NCBI GenBank assembly: GCA_949372755.1
Contig: CASIBO010000006.1
Span: 248,001 to 312,000 of the forward strand
Source: UBA9926 sp018645765
Lineage (GTDB): Bacteria > Pseudomonadota > Gammaproteobacteria > Pseudomonadales > Azotimanducaceae
Reading direction: 5' to 3'
DNA length: 64,000 nucleotides
Under the pieces are notes generated by a model, which saw only the letters and a list, made by a program, of their open reading frames with translations, had not been told where the DNA came from and ran no database searches. Positions 1 to 8,600 of this stretch are shown here, one piece after another; within the stretch, counting starts at the first letter, position 1; the number at the start of each line of letters is the position of its first letter. The position numbers and the translations under genes were made by a program.

Positions 1-161
1 CTAAACAGACGGGTCTTGACGGTCACATCAAGCGGCTGATGTTAAAGCAGCCGAGCAAGCGCGAGCGGGTAGATCCAACTAAGCCTGCTTGAGAAGGTTG
101 GCTGTGCGGTGGAGCGGCTGCTGAGTCAGTCAAGCTTAAGGGTGCGCCGCTTGCGTAAAGG

Positions 162-189
162 TTGACAACTTATCGGGCGATCCGATACC
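162..189 (+). promoter_or_regulatory. Candidate promoter with overlapping inverted repeat
   Basis: A perfect -35 hexamer TTGACA (162-167) is followed after 16 nt by a weak -10, GATACC (184-189). The 17-nt inverted repeat TATCGG-N5-CCGATA (171-187) fills the spacer, a typical position for a repressor operator. The ATG of the next gene lies only 9 nt past the -10 and has no Shine-Dalgarno, so the transcript may be leaderless. No convincing match to a Zur box was seen. This is inference from sequence pattern only. Confidence 0.3.
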
Positions 190-198
190 GTTCGCCCA

Positions 199-471
199 AT
201 GAGAAAGAACCTCCACAACCTTTTTGTCATTGCGGGCCTGATCCTGCTGTTGGCGAATGTCAGTGTTGTTGAAGCCGCGCACCTTCATGGTGATGCCGCG
301 GGTCAAGAATGTCTGGTCTGTTCTCAAACTTCTGACACCAGTGCGGATGTCAGTTCCAATGCCTATCGCGCCGATCTGGCCAATACCTCAGTGGTCGCCA
401 TTTGTGAGACCGACAACCCGGTTTCGCGTCGACCAGAGCAACCTCGTGCGAGAGCACCCCCTAGAATCTAG
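199..471 (+). CDS. Small secreted His/Cys protein upstream of a metal TonB receptor
   Basis: This 90-residue protein has an N-terminal hydrophobic signal segment (about residues 9-26, ending VVEA-A). A short metal-ligand-like motif follows (AHLHGDAAGQECLVC, about residues 27-41) with two His and a CxxC, and the tail is Arg/Pro-rich. This resembles the small DUF2946-type periplasmic proteins often encoded next to copper or zinc TonB receptors; that assignment is from family knowledge, not an alignment. The next gene, 170 nt downstream on the same strand, is a receptor with His/Asp-rich loops, so a role in periplasmic zinc or other divalent metal handling is inferred. No Shine-Dalgarno precedes the ATG and an in-frame TGA at 163 excludes a longer form. 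Confidence 0.55.
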   Translation: MRKNLHNLFVIAGLILLLANVSVVEAAHLHGDAAGQECLVCSQTSDTSADVSSNAYRADLANTSVVAICETDNPVSRRPEQPRARAPPRI

Positions 472-1331
472 TCTTTTTTGAGTTTGATGCGGCGCTTTGT
501 TGATAGGCGCTTGGCATTGTTTGTTGTGTCTTTTAGATAAGAGAGCCCAACAACACAGCCCGCATCGAGCGATGTTTCAAAAGTGTTGCGCGACTGAACC
601 AAACAGCCGCTCAGAGATTGGATTCAAAAAGGGAATTTCAAATGAAGTTGTTGCAGAGCGTAAAAACAGTTGGTTTGCCAGGGATTACCGCCCTAGCCGC
701 AGTGATGGCCTTGGCGCCGTTATCAATCTTGGCCGCAGAATCGGAAGGGCTTTCTTCAAAGGCAGCGCCAGAACTAGAAGAGGTGATTGTTCGAGCCTCG
801 TTATTACACCGAAACGTGGACAGCAATACCACGCCGCTGCATGTCGTTGATCAAGATGCGCTGGCCAAAATGCCGGTTTTAAGCCTAGGGGAGTCGCTTG
901 ATTCGTTGGTCGGGGTGACCACCGCAGACTATGGGAGCGGTGTTGGACAACCTGTGATCCGAGGTTTAAGTGGTAGTCGCGTTCGGGTCATGCAAAACGG
1001 TTTAATCGCTCGGGATGTCTCGATCCTTGGTGGCGATCATATTAACGAAGTGGACCTTACCGATGCCCAGCAAATTGAGGTCATTCGGGGGCCCGCATCC
1101 CTTTTATTTGCCAATGGCACCATTGGCGGCATTGTGAACATCGTTGATCAATCTATTGCGCGAAAGGATATTGAGGCGAGGAGACTGCGGATTTCCGGGC
1201 AAGGACAATCCGTTAATGATGGCGAGGCGGGCTCGCTGTCCTTTGGCGATAATCTGGGTGGGCTCAATCTCAGCTACGCAGGCAGTTACAGCAATCTTAA
1301 TGATTACAAAGTGCCGAAGGGCGCCCTCACG

Positions 1332-1413
1332 CACGACGAAGATCATGACGAGGATCATGACGAAGACCATGACGGGGAACACGATGAAGACGAGGCGGAT
1401 CATGATGAAGAAG
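1332..1413 (+). repeat. His/Asp-coding repeat block 1 of the receptor
   Basis: Degenerate 12-nt units (GAC GAA GAT CAT and variants) encode Asp-Glu-Asp-His repeats in the first long loop after the plug. Similar blocks lie at about 1798-1857, 2115-2210 and 2520-2562. They are likely metal-capturing extracellular loops. Confidence 0.75.
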
Positions 1414-1547
1414 CCATCAAACGTTTACTGAATTCGGATACGCAGCGTGAAACCCACAAGTTCGGTATCTCGAAAGTAGGGCAGTGGGGCTATGTTGGCG
1501 CCTCGTTTGCGCGTCAGCAAACGGTTTACGGTATTCCAGTTCATGCC

Positions 1548-1665
1548 GATGAGCATCGGCGATGAGCATGGCGATGATCACGACGATGAGCATGGCGATG
1601 ACCACGACGATGACCGGACGGCGATGACCACGGCGACGAGCATGGTGACGAGCACGGCGAAGAAG
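1548..1665 (+). repeat. His/Asp-coding repeat block 2, site of both frame changes
   Basis: Repeated GATGAGCATGGC-like 12-nt units encode Asp-Glu-His-Gly. The reading frame changes at about 1554-1560 (an extra base in GAGCATCGGCGAT) and returns at about 1608-1616 (GATGACCGGACGG). A slipped 12-nt unit would keep frame, so these single-base changes are not simple unit expansion. Confidence 0.75.
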
Positions 1666-3214
1666 AAAGGATATTTTCTGCGACAGACTCAAAAGTTTGG
1701 ACCCTTGAAGGGCGCGCCGATCTAGACGGAGCGTTGCTTCGAAGTGTTTCCTATCACCTGAGGGACTCGGATTACAGCTTGATCGAGCAACACAGTGAGG
1801 CTGGTCATGAGGAAGAGGAGGCTGAGGAAGACCATGACGAGCATGGTCATGAGGAAGGCCCTACGCAGTTCACGAATCAGTCCCAAGAGTTTGGACTGAA
1901 TCTGAATTTTGATCGTGAAAGCGCGTCTCACCGCGTTGTCCTGAATTTCGCGAGTGAAGAAATCGCGATTATTGGAGAAGAGGCATTCTTGAATCCAAAT
2001 AAATCTGACGAGATGACGGCGGGTTATTACTTTAGCCGTGATTTAGCGTCGGGCCTGCATGTCGATTTCGGTGCGCGATTCGATCAGGTTAAGCGACGCG
2101 GATCGTTAACAGAACATGATGACCATGACGAAGACCACGACGAAGACCACGACGAAGATCACGAGGATGAAGCGGGTCACGAGGATGAAGGCGAACACGA
2201 TGAGGCGGCTGAGACGCAGCAGTATAAGCTCGATTTCTCAACGGCTAGTTTTGCCGCGACGCTGAGCAAGCCTTTGTCAGAACACCTTGAACTTTCATTG
2301 GGCTTGGCGCAGGTTGAACGGACCCCTTCGGCCGTTGAGCTGTTTATTAATGGTCCGCATTTAGCGGCGCAACGCTTCGAGGTTGGGGATGTTTCTCTGC
2401 GGTCCGAGCACGCCCGCAATGTGGAGCTCAGTGTGGCCTACGAACGAGGGTCCGTGTTTTCAAAAGTCAGTCTCTTCAACAACCAGATCGATGATTATAT
2501 TTATCTGCTGGACGAGTCTGAGGCAGAACACGACGCCGAGCATGACGACGATCATGGCGGCTTGATTCTGGGCAATTACGTCCAGGCCGATGCCCGTTTT
2601 CGAGGTTACGAGATTGAATTAGGCTTTGCCGTGGCGCTCGAGTCGGGCACGATCCGAGTCAAGCTCGCGCGAGATCAGACAATTGCGAATTTTGATAACG
2701 GCGGCTCGGTTCCTCGAATCATGCCCAGCCGTAATCTAGTTGAAATCAATGGCGACTTTGCGAAATTCGATGCGACCCTAAGTTATCAAAACGTGGGTCA
2801 TCAGCAACGCATTGCGCAAAACGAGTTGCCGACCGACGGCTACAACGCTCTGAAGTTTAGTTTGCGGACGTCTTTCGATTTGGGTCCTACCACGTTGGAG
2901 ACTACGCTTTTCGCGCGCAACATCCTGGACGACATTTCACGCCGGCACACCTCCTTTGTGAAAGAGCAGGCGCCGTTACCAGGTCGGAATGTCGGACTTA
3001 AGGTCGTTTTGGCGCTTTAGATTAGGGCTCTTTTTGGAAGGCACGATGACGAGGGTTTGGACGTTTGCCGCACGTGTGCTCACTGCTGTACGCTAAGATG
3101 GGTTAGGTTATTAAATCTTGTCGGCGTGCGAGCCTGTTTGTTAGGGCTGAATAGCAACACTGAGAAAACGCGAATTAGCGTTGGTCATCTTGTTTTCCCG
3201 AAAGGAGGAAGGTC

Positions 3215-3466
3215 ATGAACAGAGGAAGGCGAACGCTGCTTAAACATTTAGGCCTAGGTTCGGCGGGGATTACGGTCGCGGCGGGCCTTTATCAAGGTGC
3301 CGCGGTGCTAGAGGAAGGCGGGGAGGTGGCCAAGGAAGAGCTGTTAAGGCTTAAAAAAGCTTACGAATTGCTTGATGCGCGAACTAAACTGATTATGAAG
3401 CTGCTACTAACGGTCACCGGTATTGACCTTCTGTCTGACTTGGCGCTGATCGCGTCAGATTTCTAA
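3215..3466 (+). CDS. Small protein with Tat-like N-terminus, unknown function
   Basis: This 83-residue protein has a very strong ribosome-binding site (AAAGGAGGA, 3201-3209). Its N-terminus, GRRTLLKHLGLGSAGITVAAG, has a twin Arg followed by a hydrophobic segment, like a Tat signal or a membrane-anchored pre-protein. The rest is a charged, probably helical stretch (EEGGEVAKEELLRLKKAYELLDARTK, split here only for description) and a second hydrophobic helix (MKLLLTVTGIDLLSDLALIA). I do not recognise a family. It stands alone between the receptor and a hydrolase. Confidence 0.6.
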   Translation: MNRGRRTLLKHLGLGSAGITVAAGLYQGAAVLEEGGEVAKEELLRLKKAYELLDARTKLIMKLLLTVTGIDLLSDLALIASDF

Positions 3467-3579
3467 TTCGAGAACAACCGCAGGCGTAGGGATCGTCCCG
3501 TTTGAATACAGGGACAGGTTTTGGCGGTGTTTTGACTGGAATGCAACCAATAAAAGGTGACCACTAAGAGGAATTCGTC

Positions 3580-4458
3580 GTGATAGATCATCAAATTCAG
3601 GCTGCAGACAATCGAACCATTTGTTTTGCCGATTATGGCCCTGCGTCAGGCCTGGCGGTGTTGTGGTGTCACGGTGGACCGGGCTCTCGATTAGGGCCAA
3701 GGCGTATCAGCAAGCAAGCGGCGGCAGCCGGTTTTAGGCTGATCGGCATTGACCGTCCCGGTTACGGCAAGTCAACACCGCTGCCAGGCAGAAGTATCTA
3801 TGATTGGACGCAAGATGCGCTAGCTGTGGCAGACCATCTGACGCTGGATCAATTTTTAATGGTGGGTGTTTCTACCGGCGGTAGTTATGCCCTTGCGACA
3901 GCCGCGGTTGCGCCAAGCAGGGTGCTGGGCGTTTTAGTTTGCTGTGGCATGACGGATATTGCGTGGGCGAATGAGGTAGATGCCGCAAGGATGGTTGGGG
4001 CGCAAGCAATTTGGAACGCGCCGGATCGTGAAGCGGCCATCGCGGTTGCGATCGAACAATTTGGTGAACGGGGGAATAAAGCAATGGTGCCGGATCCAGA
4101 CGCGCCACCTGCGCTGAGTCCAGCGGATATGGCGGTTGTGATGGACCCGGCTAATGCAGATGAGGATCCAACCAATGAGCGTTTTGCACAGGGGGTCTTA
4201 GGGTATGCAGATGACCGGATTGCCGATGGGCCCAAGCACGGTTGGTCTAGTTTTGATATTGATAAGGTCGTTTGCCCGGTGATCGTGATCCATGGTGAGC
4301 AAGATTGGATTGTGCCGATCGCCCAAGCGCACCATACGGCGGCTATTTTGCACGATGCGGAATTACGCACCTTCGCTGAGCACGGCCATTTAGGTGTTGG
4401 CGCTGACGCGGTATCGATATTAAGCGATTTGCGGGCGCGGATAGCCCATCTCTCTTGA
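3580..4458 (+). CDS. Alpha/beta-hydrolase
   Basis: A 292-residue alpha/beta-hydrolase-fold enzyme. The oxyanion-hole motif is HGGPGS (residues 31-36) and the nucleophile elbow is GVSTG with Ser98. The acid is probably the Asp in GEQDWIVP and the base His in EHGHLGVG near the C-terminus. HGGPG at this position is typical of the proline-iminopeptidase or hydrolase-like branch, but the substrate cannot be told. The start is GTG at 3580, supported by AAGAGGA 9 nt upstream. It is monocistronic as far as can be seen, with 690 nt of mostly decayed sequence after it. Confidence 0.85.
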   Translation: MIDHQIQAADNRTICFADYGPASGLAVLWCHGGPGSRLGPRRISKQAAAAGFRLIGIDRPGYGKSTPLPGRSIYDWTQDALAVADHLTLDQFLMVGVSTGGSYALATAAVAPSRVLGVLVCCGMTDIAWANEVDAARMVGAQAIWNAPDREAAIAVAIEQFGERGNKAMVPDPDAPPALSPADMAVVMDPANADEDPTNERFAQGVLGYADDRIADGPKHGWSSFDIDKVVCPVIVIHGEQDWIVPIAQAHHTAAILHDAELRTFAEHGHLGVGADAVSILSDLRARIAHLS

Positions 4459-4667
4459 AGCAACTGTAAAAGCGTCAGCCTGAGTAGGCGCGCTGCCAGG
4501 ATTGCACTCCGAACTAGAATCTGCTGCCGGTAATGGATTCACGAACCTGACGATTAGCATCAGTGCGTGCCTGCTTGTGATTGATTTATCGGGTCGTCCG
4601 CTGCCGATTCAATCGATGCAGTGTTGCCGTGCTTCTAGAATTGGTCGTCAGGGTTCGACCGCCATAG

Positions 4668-4940
4668 TCATTCCATAGCCATTCCATCACCGCCAGGATT
4701 CGCGCCACCGCTCATCTTGCCATCTCGAATCTGGATGCCGTGCACCAGCGAGAGCGCAAAGTTCTGCGGGCTTCGTCGCACTCTATACCCGGCTTGCTCA
4801 AGGGGCAGAGTGGTTTCCCTAGGTATACGATTCGAGCCATCAATGGCGCTCGAGGGCGCTGAAAAGCGCGGGGTGGACACGGCTTACTGCATTCTGTTCA
4901 GAATGAATTTTGCGAGTGAGCTATTGTTGACGCGCTGAAT
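4668..4940 (-). pseudogene. Decayed C-terminal remnant of gamma-glutamyltranspeptidase
   Basis: On the minus strand a frame reads FILNRMQ, an in-frame TAA, then AVSTPRF, a GYRVRR segment, HGIQIRDGKMSGGANPGGDGMAME and a TGA. This matches the order of the gamma-glutamyltranspeptidase small-subunit end: a LLN-type helix, (Q/E)AVxxPRF, a G-H/Y-x-V strand, a GxxQxI strand and GG(A/S)(D/N)PxxDGxA. The stop replaces the residue before AV, and no upstream large subunit or catalytic Thr region is visible. It therefore looks like a remnant. It lies in a stretch that would otherwise be called intergenic. The call rests on motif order only. Confidence 0.5.
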
Positions 4941-5151
4941 GGTGGTGGGGGGTAAAACGTCCCCTCACGCGCGATGCCCAAGCAGGCCATGCCAATCTCA
5001 CACGACGCGAGCGCTCTGGGTTGGTAAAGGCGCAGCGCTGCTTTGATAAAAATTGGTGCGTGGCATTCGGGAGGCCCACCAATCTTGCAATTGCTTTTGC
5101 GGGCGGGTTATTCCTGTAAACTGTTCCTCGATTCATTCAGGGAGATAGGAA

Positions 5152-5829
5152 ATGCAATTTGATGATGTCCTGCTCGGACGCCGCAGTATTCGTGGCTATA
5201 AATCCGACCCAGTGCCCAAGGCACTGATTAAAGAAGTGCTCGGCCTGGCGATGCGTTCGCCGTCTTCGATGAACACCCAGCCGTGGAACTTTACGGTGGT
5301 CTCGGGTGATGTTTTAGATCGTATTCGTGCGGGTAACACCGAGCGCAATTTGGCGGGCGTGCCCCACTCGCGTGAATTTCGCATTGGCGAGGCGTTTGCG
5401 GGCCAGCACCGTGATCGTCAAGTTGGGGTTGCCAAGCAGCTATTTTCGGCCATGGGCATCGAGCGGGAAGATAAAGCCGGGCGCCAGGATTGGGTGCTGC
5501 GGGGTTTCCGTCAGTTTGATGCGCCGGTTTGCGTGATTATTACCTATGATCGCGTGTTGGCGAGCAGCGACGACACCGCCTTTGATTGTGGTGCCGTCAC
5601 GACTGCTTTGGTAAATGCAGCATGGTCTCGAGGGCTGGGCGCGGTCATTAACAGTCAGGGCATTATGCAGTCGCCTGTTGTGCGCGAGCATGCCCAAATT
5701 GCAGAAGATCAGGTGATCATGAAGGCGGTTGCATTGGGCTGGCCGGATGAGGATTTCCCCGCGAACGCGGTCATCTCAGAGCGCAAGAGCGTGGATGAAG
5801 CCGCAACCTTTGTCGGCTTCAACGATTAA
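5152..5829 (+). CDS. Nitroreductase-family FMN oxidoreductase
   Basis: A 225-residue nitroreductase fold protein that probably reduces nitro-, quinone- or enone-type compounds with NAD(P)H via FMN. Family features are the N-terminal RRSIRGYK (FMN phosphate contacts), SPSSMNTQPWNF (residues about 37-48, flavin binding), and the C-terminal GLGAVINSQGIM and ALGWPDEDFPAN strands. Length is normal for the family. The ATG follows GGGAGATAGGAA, a good ribosome-binding site. Neighbours are hydrolases, with no sign of an operon. Confidence 0.88.
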   Translation: MQFDDVLLGRRSIRGYKSDPVPKALIKEVLGLAMRSPSSMNTQPWNFTVVSGDVLDRIRAGNTERNLAGVPHSREFRIGEAFAGQHRDRQVGVAKQLFSAMGIEREDKAGRQDWVLRGFRQFDAPVCVIITYDRVLASSDDTAFDCGAVTTALVNAAWSRGLGAVINSQGIMQSPVVREHAQIAEDQVIMKAVALGWPDEDFPANAVISERKSVDEAATFVGFND

Positions 5830-5972
5830 GCGTTGCAAATGCTCGAGCAAGCCAGGCGGATCGTCTCTTTGATTTAGAAAAGGCGGATTTCGGTTTAATG
5901 CATTGTCGCTGGTTGAGTATTTTGGGTCTTATTTAGACTTGTTTTGCGAAGATCGAATGGAGAGATTTTGCA

Positions 5973-6968
5973 TTGAGACGATTGATGGTGCGAGGGTTGC
6001 TGATGGGGCTGCTATTGGCGGGCAGTCAAACGGTACTGGCGACTGGCGACGGAAAACTGATTAGCACAAGCCTTGTAACCAATAAGCTCCCCAGCGGTGT
6101 GCTGGAATATGCAGTCTGGGAGCCGCCTGGCTATCAGCCTGGACAATCAGTGCCACTGATCATCAATCTGCATGGCGGTGGCGGATCTCAAGACCATCTG
6201 GAAAGCTTGCTGCCGACCATTTCGAAAGCAATGACCGAAGGGGACTTTCCTGCTGCGATCTGGTCGACCCCGTCCGCTGCGCGCTCCTTTTACATGAATA
6301 CCAAAGATGGCACCGCGCTTTGGGAAACGGTGATTGTCGAAGCGTATCTCCCGGCGCTCATGCGTCGGTACGGCATAGTCGATCGTCACAATATTGTGGT
6401 TATCGGCGTCTCGATGGGGGGGATGGGGGGCCTTCGCATGGCCTTCAAGTATCCCGAAAAATTTGGTGCTGTTGCCGTGCTCGAACCTGCTATTGAGGCC
6501 GCTTTGCACTGGGCCGATGTAACCCCACTGGACACCTTCTACCGAGAGGGTGTTTACCCGACGATATTTGGCGATCCGGTCGACCCCGGATATTGGGCGG
6601 CGAATCATCCAACCGCGATCGCAAACGCCGATCCGCGCGCGTTGGATGATTTGAACATTTATTTTGAAGTCGGTGACCTGGACGATTTAAGGCTGTATCG
6701 CGGCGGGGAGTTTTTGCACCGGGTTTTGTTTGACCATGGCGTGAAGCACGAGTATCGCTTGGTGCGAGGGGCTGATCACGTGAGTTCAGAGTTCATGATG
6801 AAGCGGTTTACCGATTTGCTTGGGTTTGTGAGCCGCCATTTCAATCCGGTAGAGGCTGGTCTGAGGTCGCGGGCGGTCAAAAAAGCGCTTTCATTATTAT
6901 CCGGTGGCGACGAATTGGGGCCGGATGGTCCGTTGAGCCCGCATCGGGAAATGATTGAGCGTAAGTAA
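5973..6968 (+). CDS. Secreted esterase, alpha/beta fold (Esterase_D-like)
   Basis: A 331-residue exported hydrolase. The signal peptide is MRRLMVRGLLMGLLLAGSQT followed by VLA, with cleavage likely after residue 23. The mature part has LHGGGGS (oxyanion region, residues 67-72), a nucleophile elbow GVSMGGMGG with Ser147, and a late His in GADHVSSEF. The pattern matches the putative esterase / antigen-85-like / polyhydroxyalkanoate-depolymerase-like branch; the substrate is unknown. The TTG at 5973 has GGAGAG 8 nt upstream; ATG 5985 is an alternative start that keeps the signal peptide. Confidence 0.8.
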   Translation: MRRLMVRGLLMGLLLAGSQTVLATGDGKLISTSLVTNKLPSGVLEYAVWEPPGYQPGQSVPLIINLHGGGGSQDHLESLLPTISKAMTEGDFPAAIWSTPSAARSFYMNTKDGTALWETVIVEAYLPALMRRYGIVDRHNIVVIGVSMGGMGGLRMAFKYPEKFGAVAVLEPAIEAALHWADVTPLDTFYREGVYPTIFGDPVDPGYWAANHPTAIANADPRALDDLNIYFEVGDLDDLRLYRGGEFLHRVLFDHGVKHEYRLVRGADHVSSEFMMKRFTDLLGFVSRHFNPVEAGLRSRAVKKALSLLSGGDELGPDGPLSPHREMIERK

Positions 6969-7499
6969 CTGGGTCGGTTTAAAGGGATGCCGACGGTAAT
7001 TCGGTTCACCTAGGCCCGTCAGAAGACCAACCGGGCTAGGCAAATGATGGGCCTCAATCAAGCAAACGCTGGGTCTTCAGCCTTTAAAATCAAAAAACCC
7101 TAATTGGTCAGTCCAAGTCCGTGAGCTCAAGCGCCCAGGCGGCGCAGGGGTCATAGCGCCCATCGGGCCGAATTGTCATCCGAATGCAAGGATCAACAGG
7201 GAGAAGGACGGTTTTCGGCTCTAACAAAGGCTGTATTGTGGGCGCGATATAGCGCAAACCGTCCTCGCTCAACACCCATCTGAGGCGCGGCGCAAGCAAA
7301 AGCGGCGAGCGCAGTCCGCGCCCGGCTGATTATTAGGCCTTTCGTCTGGTTTATCCGAGTCTTAAAAGCCGCGCACAAGCGCCGATTTGAGAATATGTGA
7401 CGAGCAGGCAAACCATTTCTCTTTTGACGCCGTAGAACCGTGATGGCTGGGGATTGAAAAGCCTGACCAATTAAACCGACCCGCATTGGAGACAAGCAC
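6969..7499. other. Intergenic stretch without a supported gene
   Basis: This is 531 nt between the esterase and the RND adaptor. A minus-strand open frame at 7108-7299 (63 codons, TTG start, preceded by a stop) ends in a plausible-looking peptide (PDGRYDPCAAWALELTDLD) but has no ribosome-binding site and no family I recognise. It may be a gene remnant. The promoter for the efflux pair should lie near 7400-7490. Confidence 0.4.
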
Positions 7500-8597
7500 G
7501 TGAACAAGAGCCAGAAGACGTCCGTTGGAATCGCATCTGCCATGGTGGTCTGGTTATTCTCTGGGGATATGCTGACCCAACAGGCGGACGCCGATGATAT
7601 GGCGGTTGATTTTGCGCCCGAATTACAGCTCGATGTCACGGTTAACGTACGCGGCGAACGCTCAGAATCCCTCGCAAAGCCAGTCATTCTGCAGGTGTTG
7701 GGACAAACCGAGGCAAATCGACGCGTGGCCGTCAAATCAGAGCTCACAGGTCGGGTGACTGATATTTTGGTCGATCGAGGCGCCTATGTAGAGGCCGGGG
7801 CGCTTTTATGCCGCATCGCAGCCGACAGTCGGGGCGCTGATTTGCGCGAGGCGCAAGCATCACTTAAGAGTGCAGAAATCGAATATCAGGGCGGGCTAGA
7901 CCTCAGCCAGAGCGGGCTGCAATCGAAGGCAGCTTTGGCGAAACTGGCGGCTCGCAAAGAACAAACGATAGCGCGGGTCGACGCAGCCGCCGCCATGTTA
8001 GCAAAAACCGAACTGACAGCGCCCTTTGCAGGGTTCATAGAGGAGCGGCCGGTCGAGGTGGGTGACTTAATGACGCCGGGTGCAAGTTGCGCAGTGGTAA
8101 TAGAGCTAGAGCCCCTCTTAGTTGTCGGGCAGGTGGCAGAAAGTGAGGTGGCGAATGTTTTCGAAGGTCAGTCGGTGGCGGTTTCCGTGGGCTCCGCAAA
8201 TTCAGAGCTAATGGGGACGATTACCTTCGTAGCACGGACTCCGGACCCGCAGACGCGATCTTTCAAGATAGAAGCACGGATCGATCAGCCAGGCCGCGCG
8301 GCCAGAGCTGGTCTTTCGGCAACGTTGGCAGTGCCCGTTAGAGAGACTTTCGCGCACTTGGTGTCGCCAGCGTCGTTGAGTTTGGACGCAGCAGGTCAGC
8401 TGGGGCTGAAGATTGTGAGCGCATCGAGTCGAGCAGTTTTCAAAGCGGTGGAGATAGTGGACGAAGGTCCAGAGGGCGTGTGGGTTGCAGGGTTGCCGCA
8501 GCGCGCGACCGTGATCACGGTGGGTCATGAAGATGTGTCGGACGGTCAGGTTGTAGAGGTCGATTTCACAGAACTAACGCTGCTTTCGCAAAACTAG
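7500..8597 (+). CDS. RND efflux periplasmic adaptor (membrane fusion protein)
   Basis: A 365-residue HlyD/AcrA-type adaptor linking an inner-membrane RND pump to an outer-membrane channel. An N-terminal export segment (residues about 8-30) is followed by a biotinyl-lipoyl half (VAVKSELTGRVTDILVDRG) and a short helical hairpin (ADLREAQASLKSAEIEY..., AALAKLAARKEQ). The second lipoyl half (LTAPFAGFIEERPVEVGDLM) and the beta-barrel domain (LVVGQVAESEVANVFEGQ) come next. The short hairpin is unlike the long one of AcrA. Start GTG at 7500 follows GGAGACAAGCAC. The pump gene begins 3 nt after the stop, so the two are one operon; no TolC-like gene is nearby. Confidence 0.9.
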   Translation: MNKSQKTSVGIASAMVVWLFSGDMLTQQADADDMAVDFAPELQLDVTVNVRGERSESLAKPVILQVLGQTEANRRVAVKSELTGRVTDILVDRGAYVEAGALLCRIAADSRGADLREAQASLKSAEIEYQGGLDLSQSGLQSKAALAKLAARKEQTIARVDAAAAMLAKTELTAPFAGFIEERPVEVGDLMTPGASCAVVIELEPLLVVGQVAESEVANVFEGQSVAVSVGSANSELMGTITFVARTPDPQTRSFKIEARIDQPGRAARAGLSATLAVPVRETFAHLVSPASLSLDAAGQLGLKIVSASSRAVFKAVEIVDEGPEGVWVAGLPQRATVITVGHEDVSDGQVVEVDFTELTLLSQN

Positions 8598-8600
8598 ATT

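Larger units (their letters stand above)
642..3020 (+). pseudogene. TonB-dependent receptor, ZnuD-like, with two compensating frameshifts
   Basis: This is an outer-membrane receptor for TonB-driven import, probably of zinc. It would be about 792 residues if the frame were intact. The start ATG 642 is preceded by GGGA and begins a signal peptide (MKLLQSVKT..LAAES). The plug domain is clear (EEVIVRA..., VIRGLSGSRVRVMQNG, QQIEVIRGPASLLFANG, GGIVNIVDQS) and the barrel ends at 3020 with a typical C-terminal strand. Several extracellular loops are made of His-Asp-Glu repeats, as in ZnuD-type zinc receptors. The frame is lost near 1554-1560 by one extra base (stop at 1563-1565) and regained near 1608-1616 by one missing base. 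Both events are inside the His/Asp repeat, and the stretch between reads as the same repeat in the other frame. All flanking protein is well conserved, so sequencing error in low-complexity DNA is as likely as real inactivation. Confidence 0.8.

Noticed and set aside
1104..1403. Reverse-strand ORF within the TonB receptor
   Set aside because: It is a mirror of the His/Asp repeat codons and has no independent support.
1563..1565. TGA in the TonB receptor as a second selenocysteine codon
   Set aside because: The following sequence is out of frame in that reading and the site is inside a His/Asp repeat, so a base insertion is the simpler explanation.
7108..7299. Minus-strand 63-residue ORF in the intergenic region before the RND adaptor
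   Set aside because: TTG start without ribosome-binding site and no recognised family. The peptide looks partly real, so it may be a remnant, but I could not name it.
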